64,000 nt of DNA from Massilia oculi (GTDB taxonomy: Bacteria > Pseudomonadota > Gammaproteobacteria > Burkholderiales > Burkholderiaceae_D): contig NZ_CP029343.1 in NCBI RefSeq assembly GCF_003143515.1, positions 5,394,001-5,458,000 of the forward strand, in the 5' to 3' direction. This document shows, piece by piece, positions 59,371 through 64,000 of the stretch (positions are counted from its first letter, which is position 1; every line of letters starts with the position of its first letter). The notes beneath the pieces were generated by a model. It saw only the letters and a program-made list of their open reading frames with translations, was not told where the DNA came from and ran no database searches. The translations under genes were made by a program, and so were the position numbers.

Positions 59371-60219
59371 TCAGTACTCGCGGCGGTCGGGTTTGATTTC
59401 CTGGAGGATGGTGGTGGCGATTTCTTCGATGGATTTCGTCGTCGAGGAGAGCCAGCGGATGCCTTCGCGGCGCATCAGGTGTTCGGCTTCGTTGACTTCG
59501 TAGCGGCAGTTTTCCAGGGAGGCGTATTTGCTGCCGGCGCGGCGCTCGTTGCGGATTTGCGAGAGGCGCTCGGGGGTGATCGTCAGGCCGAACAGTTTGG
59601 CCTTGAATGGCGGTAAGGAACTCGGCAGCTTGCCGCGTTCGAAATCGTCGGGGATCAAGGGATAGTTTGCGGCCTTCAGGCCATATTGCATCGCCAGGTA
59701 CAGGCTCGTCGGGGTTTTGCCGGACCGCGAGACGCCGACCAGGATCACGTCGGCCTCCGCCAGGTTCTTGTGCGACTGGCCGTCGTCGTGCGCCAGCGAG
59801 AAATTGATCGCCTCGATGCGGTTCTTGTATTCCTCGGTGTCCACTGCATTGTGGATGCGCCCGATCGTGTGCGTCGACTTGACGTCCAGCTCCTGCTCGA
59901 GCGGCGCGACGAAGGTCTGGAACAGGTCCATGTGCATGCCGTTCGCCGAGCGGATCACGCTCGACAGATCGTGCTTCACAAGCGTCGAGAACACGATCGG
60001 CCGCTGGCCGTGCAGCGCGAAGCTTTCGTTGATGCGGCGCGCGGCGTCGTGCGCCTTCTCGATCGAATCCACGAACGGCAGGCGGATCTGGCGGAAGCGC
60101 AGGTCGAACTGGCTCAACACGGCGTGACCGAAGGTCTCCGCCGTGATGCCGGTGCCGTCGGAAACGAAGAAGACGGTGCGGGAGGCGGTGACTGGAGGAG
60201 GCAGGGTATCGTCGGTCAT
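59371..60219 (-). CDS. ppsR: PEP synthase regulatory protein (bifunctional kinase/phosphorylase)
   Basis: PpsR inactivates PEP synthase by ADP-dependent phosphorylation of a Thr and reactivates it by phosphorolysis. The 282-residue protein (DUF299 family) has [21 protein letters not shown] at the N-terminus, and the nucleotide-binding [16 protein letters not shown], a P-loop. ATG 60219 is used; an in-frame ATG at 60327 extends into the intergenic region. It diverges from its target ppsA, the usual arrangement in Betaproteobacteria. Confidence 0.95.
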   Translation of the reverse strand: MTDDTLPPPVTASRTVFFVSDGTGITAETFGHAVLSQFDLRFRQIRLPFVDSIEKAHDAARRINESFALHGQRPIVFSTLVKHDLSSVIRSANGMHMDLFQTFVAPLEQELDVKSTHTIGRIHNAVDTEEYKNRIEAINFSLAHDDGQSHKNLAEADVILVGVSRSGKTPTSLYLAMQYGLKAANYPLIPDDFERGKLPSSLPPFKAKLFGLTITPERLSQIRNERRAGSKYASLENCRYEVNEAEHLMRREGIRWLSSTTKSIEEIATTILQEIKPDRREY

Positions 60220-60260
60220 GATGGCTGGATCGGTTTGCTTTGCTGACAAAGTTGCATCAA

Positions 60261-60275
60261 AAGTGCGCTGCACTT
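60261..60275. promoter_or_regulatory. Inverted repeat between ppsR and ppsA
   Basis: AAGTGC-GCT-GCACTT is a perfect inverted repeat in the 201-base divergent gap. TAAAAT (60291-60296) may be a -10 box for ppsA, with no convincing -35 box. The repeat could be an operator for control of the pair. Confidence 0.35.
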
Positions 60276-60420
60276 CACCCTGTCGCGGGGTAAAATGCTC
60301 GGCAACGGGTTTTGCATTGTGCTGCACGCGGGCCAGAATAACAAGAACACGTCAAGACGCCCCCGCTTCCCGGCACCGATGCGCCAACAGGTTTCCATCA
60401 TCAAGTAAGGGTGTTTTATC

Positions 60421-62865
<2,445 letters not shown>

Positions 62866-62895
62866 TCCCCGACATTCCCGATCGAGGGCCGCCGA

Positions 62896-62904
62896 TGCTA
62901 CACT
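62896..62904 (+). promoter_or_regulatory. Extended -10 promoter candidate after ppsA
   Basis: TGCTACACT matches the element before the PAS kinase (5659). It lies 31 bases after the ppsA stop and 66 bases before a strong terminator, with no gene between. No strong -35 box is seen. Confidence 0.4.
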
Positions 62905-62910
62905 GGCAGG

Positions 62911-63006
62911 AATGATCGCTTTCCAAGCCCTCAAGATCGACCGTCGCAGCCCATCGCGCGGTCATGCAAACCCTCGCTACCCAGTCCGGGTAGCGAGGGT
63001 TTTTTC
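62911..63006 (+). ncRNA. Candidate small RNA, promoter to terminator
   Basis: If the -10 box at 62899 is used, a transcript of about 95 bases would begin near 62911 and end at the terminator at 62970-63006. Inside is a GACCG...CGGTC inverted repeat (62939-62943 with 62959-62963). No coding frame of note is present. It could equally be the 3' end of the ppsA messenger, processed or not. No known small RNA family is recognised. Confidence 0.35.
62970..63006 (+). terminator. Strong intrinsic terminator after ppsA
   Basis: ACCCTCGCTACCC and GGGTAGCGAGGGT form a perfect 13-bp stem with a 5-base loop, followed by six or more T residues. It separates ppsA (and the possible small RNA) from the NfeD gene. 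Confidence 0.93.
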
Positions 63007-63033
63007 ATTCCATGACAAGAAGGAGACCGTGAT

Positions 63034-63456
63034 ATGTCCGACTGGACGTACTGGCTGATTGGGGCCGGCGTGCTGATCGTGGCCGAGCTGTTCATCGGCA
63101 CGTTCTACCTCCTGATGATCGCGATCGGCCTGCTGTGTGGCGCCATCGCCGCCTGGCTGGGCGCCGGCGGCCCGCTGCAGACGCTGGCGGCGGCCGTCGT
63201 CGGCATCGGCGCGACCTTGGTGTTGCGCCGCACCCGCTACGCGCGGCCCGGACGCGGCAAGGCCGCGAACGACCCCAGCATCAATCTCGACATCGGCCAG
63301 CGAGTCACCGTGCCGCAGTGGCAGGGACGGCGCGCGCGCGTGATGTACCGCGGTGCGCTGTGGGACGTCGAGCTGCGCGCCGGACTGGAACCGGAGCCGG
63401 GCGACTTCGAGATCGTCGAGGTCCAGGGCAATCGCCTGATCGTCGCCCGCCGCTAA
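63034..63456 (+). CDS. NfeD family membrane protein
   Basis: The 140-residue protein has two or three N-terminal membrane segments (WLIGAGVLIVAELFIG; LLMIAIGLLCGAIAAWLG), then a C-terminal OB-fold soluble domain (INLDIGQRVTVPQWQ... VYRGALWDVELRA type). NfeD proteins pair with SPFH proteins and are thought to organise membrane domains. The next gene is an SPFH protein, 27 bases away, which fits. AAGGAG precedes the ATG. Confidence 0.92.
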   Translation: MSDWTYWLIGAGVLIVAELFIGTFYLLMIAIGLLCGAIAAWLGAGGPLQTLAAAVVGIGATLVLRRTRYARPGRGKAANDPSINLDIGQRVTVPQWQGRRARVMYRGALWDVELRAGLEPEPGDFEIVEVQGNRLIVARR

Positions 63457-63483
63457 AACAACCCATAACAGGAAGGGGTGCAC

Positions 63484-64000
63484 ATGGAACTGTCTTTCAG
63501 CGTGGTCGCGATCGTGATCTTCGCCATCGCCCTGGTCTTCGTGTTCAAGACCATCAATGTGGTGCCGCAGCAGAACGCCTGGGTGGTCGAGCGCCTCGGC
63601 AAGTACCACGCCACCCTGGCCCCCGGCCTGAACATCGTGGTTCCCTTCATCGACCGCGTCGCCTACAAGCACAGCCTGAAGGAGATTCCGCTCGACGTAC
63701 CGCCGCAGGTCTGCATCACGCGCGACAACACCCAGCTGCACGTGGACGGCATCCTGTACTTCCAGGTGACCGACGCCATGCGCGCCTCCTACGGTTCGTC
63801 GAACTACATCCAGGCCATCACGCAACTGGCCCAGACCACCTTGCGCTCTGTGATCGGCCGCATGGAGCTGGACAAGACCTTCGAGGAGCGCGACCTGATC
63901 AACACCCACATCGTGAACGCGATCGACGAGTCGGCCGCCAACTGGGGCGTCAAGGTGCTGCGCTACGAGATCAAGGACCTCACGCCGCCGGCCGAGATCC
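63484..64000 (+). CDS. SPFH/stomatin-like protein (paraslipin type), 3' end outside window
   Basis: The first 172 residues are seen. One N-terminal membrane segment (FSVVAIVIFAIALVFVF) is followed by an SPFH domain with VVPQQNAWVVERLGKYHATLAPGLN, DVPPQVCITRDN and an RSVIGRMELDKTFEERD stretch typical of slipins. It probably forms a membrane-scaffolding ring with the NfeD protein upstream. The gene runs off the window. Confidence 0.93.
   Translation, partial: MELSFSVVAIVIFAIALVFVFKTINVVPQQNAWVVERLGKYHATLAPGLNIVVPFIDRVAYKHSLKEIPLDVPPQVCITRDNTQLHVDGILYFQVTDAMRASYGSSNYIQAITQLAQTTLRSVIGRMELDKTFEERDLINTHIVNAIDESAANWGVKVLRYEIKDLTPPAEI

Noticed and set aside
62895..62915. Six-codon open frame beginning ATGCTACAC after ppsA
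   Set aside because: It lacks a ribosome site and overlaps the promoter-like element; it is too short to support as a gene.

Overview
The window is a GC-rich (mostly high-60s %GC) chromosomal segment of a betaproteobacterium. Its gene content and order (smc-zipA-ligA; map/glnD facing rpsB-tsf-pyrH-frr-uppS-cdsA-dxr-rseP-bamA-skp-lpxD-fabZ-lpxA-lpxB-rnhB; divergent ppsR/ppsA) match Burkholderiales, most likely Oxalobacteraceae of the Massilia/Telluria type. That placement is from memory of gene order and protein style, not from a search. No rRNA, tRNA, CRISPR array, prophage or intact insertion sequence was seen.

Layout. 1-13.4 kb: end of a DUF1631 gene, smc, a PAS histidine kinase lying between smc and zipA, ligA with an unusually long C-terminal part, then galU-def and a small envelope protein. 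13.4-22.5 kb: a secreted DUF885 peptidase-like protein, a three-gene KaiC-like ATPase/hybrid kinase operon, an aminotransferase, a POT peptide transporter and an exported amidohydrolase. 22.5-30 kb: two tandem paralogous lipoproteins with duplicated promoter regions, a secreted GH31 enzyme, a RhtB exporter, a lysozyme-inhibitor-like fusion protein and exonuclease III. 30-34.6 kb: a polar amino-acid ABC transporter with a Tat-type binding protein, a YjbQ protein and two small membrane proteins.

34.7-41.6 kb: a hybrid histidine kinase, an aldo/keto reductase and map are all broken by single-base losses (five in total), each the loss of one G from a GGG(G)C run. The shared pattern and the essentiality of map point to sequence errors rather than real decay. 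The intact rluF-like gene and glnD lie among them.

41.7-57.7 kb: the translation/envelope housekeeping supercluster, with a clear rpsB promoter and structured leader, terminators after rpsB and tsf, a REP-like inverted pair before pyrH, and an AT-rich, codon-atypical patch inside rseP that may carry a promoter for bamA. 57.7-64 kb: an EAL-domain response regulator, a 440-bp nest of inverted repeats without a gene, ppsR/ppsA, a possible small RNA between ppsA and a strong terminator, and an NfeD-SPFH pair cut by the window end.

The cluster joins ribosome output, undecaprenyl and phospholipid precursors, outer-membrane protein assembly and lipid A synthesis. The accessory part is rich in signalling (three kinases of one family, KaiC-like ATPase, EAL protein) and in secreted or surface proteins. 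The best candidates for something undescribed are the KaiC-like module lacking the KaiC phosphosites, the paired Asp-box lipoproteins, the rseP AT-rich patch and the repeat nest.
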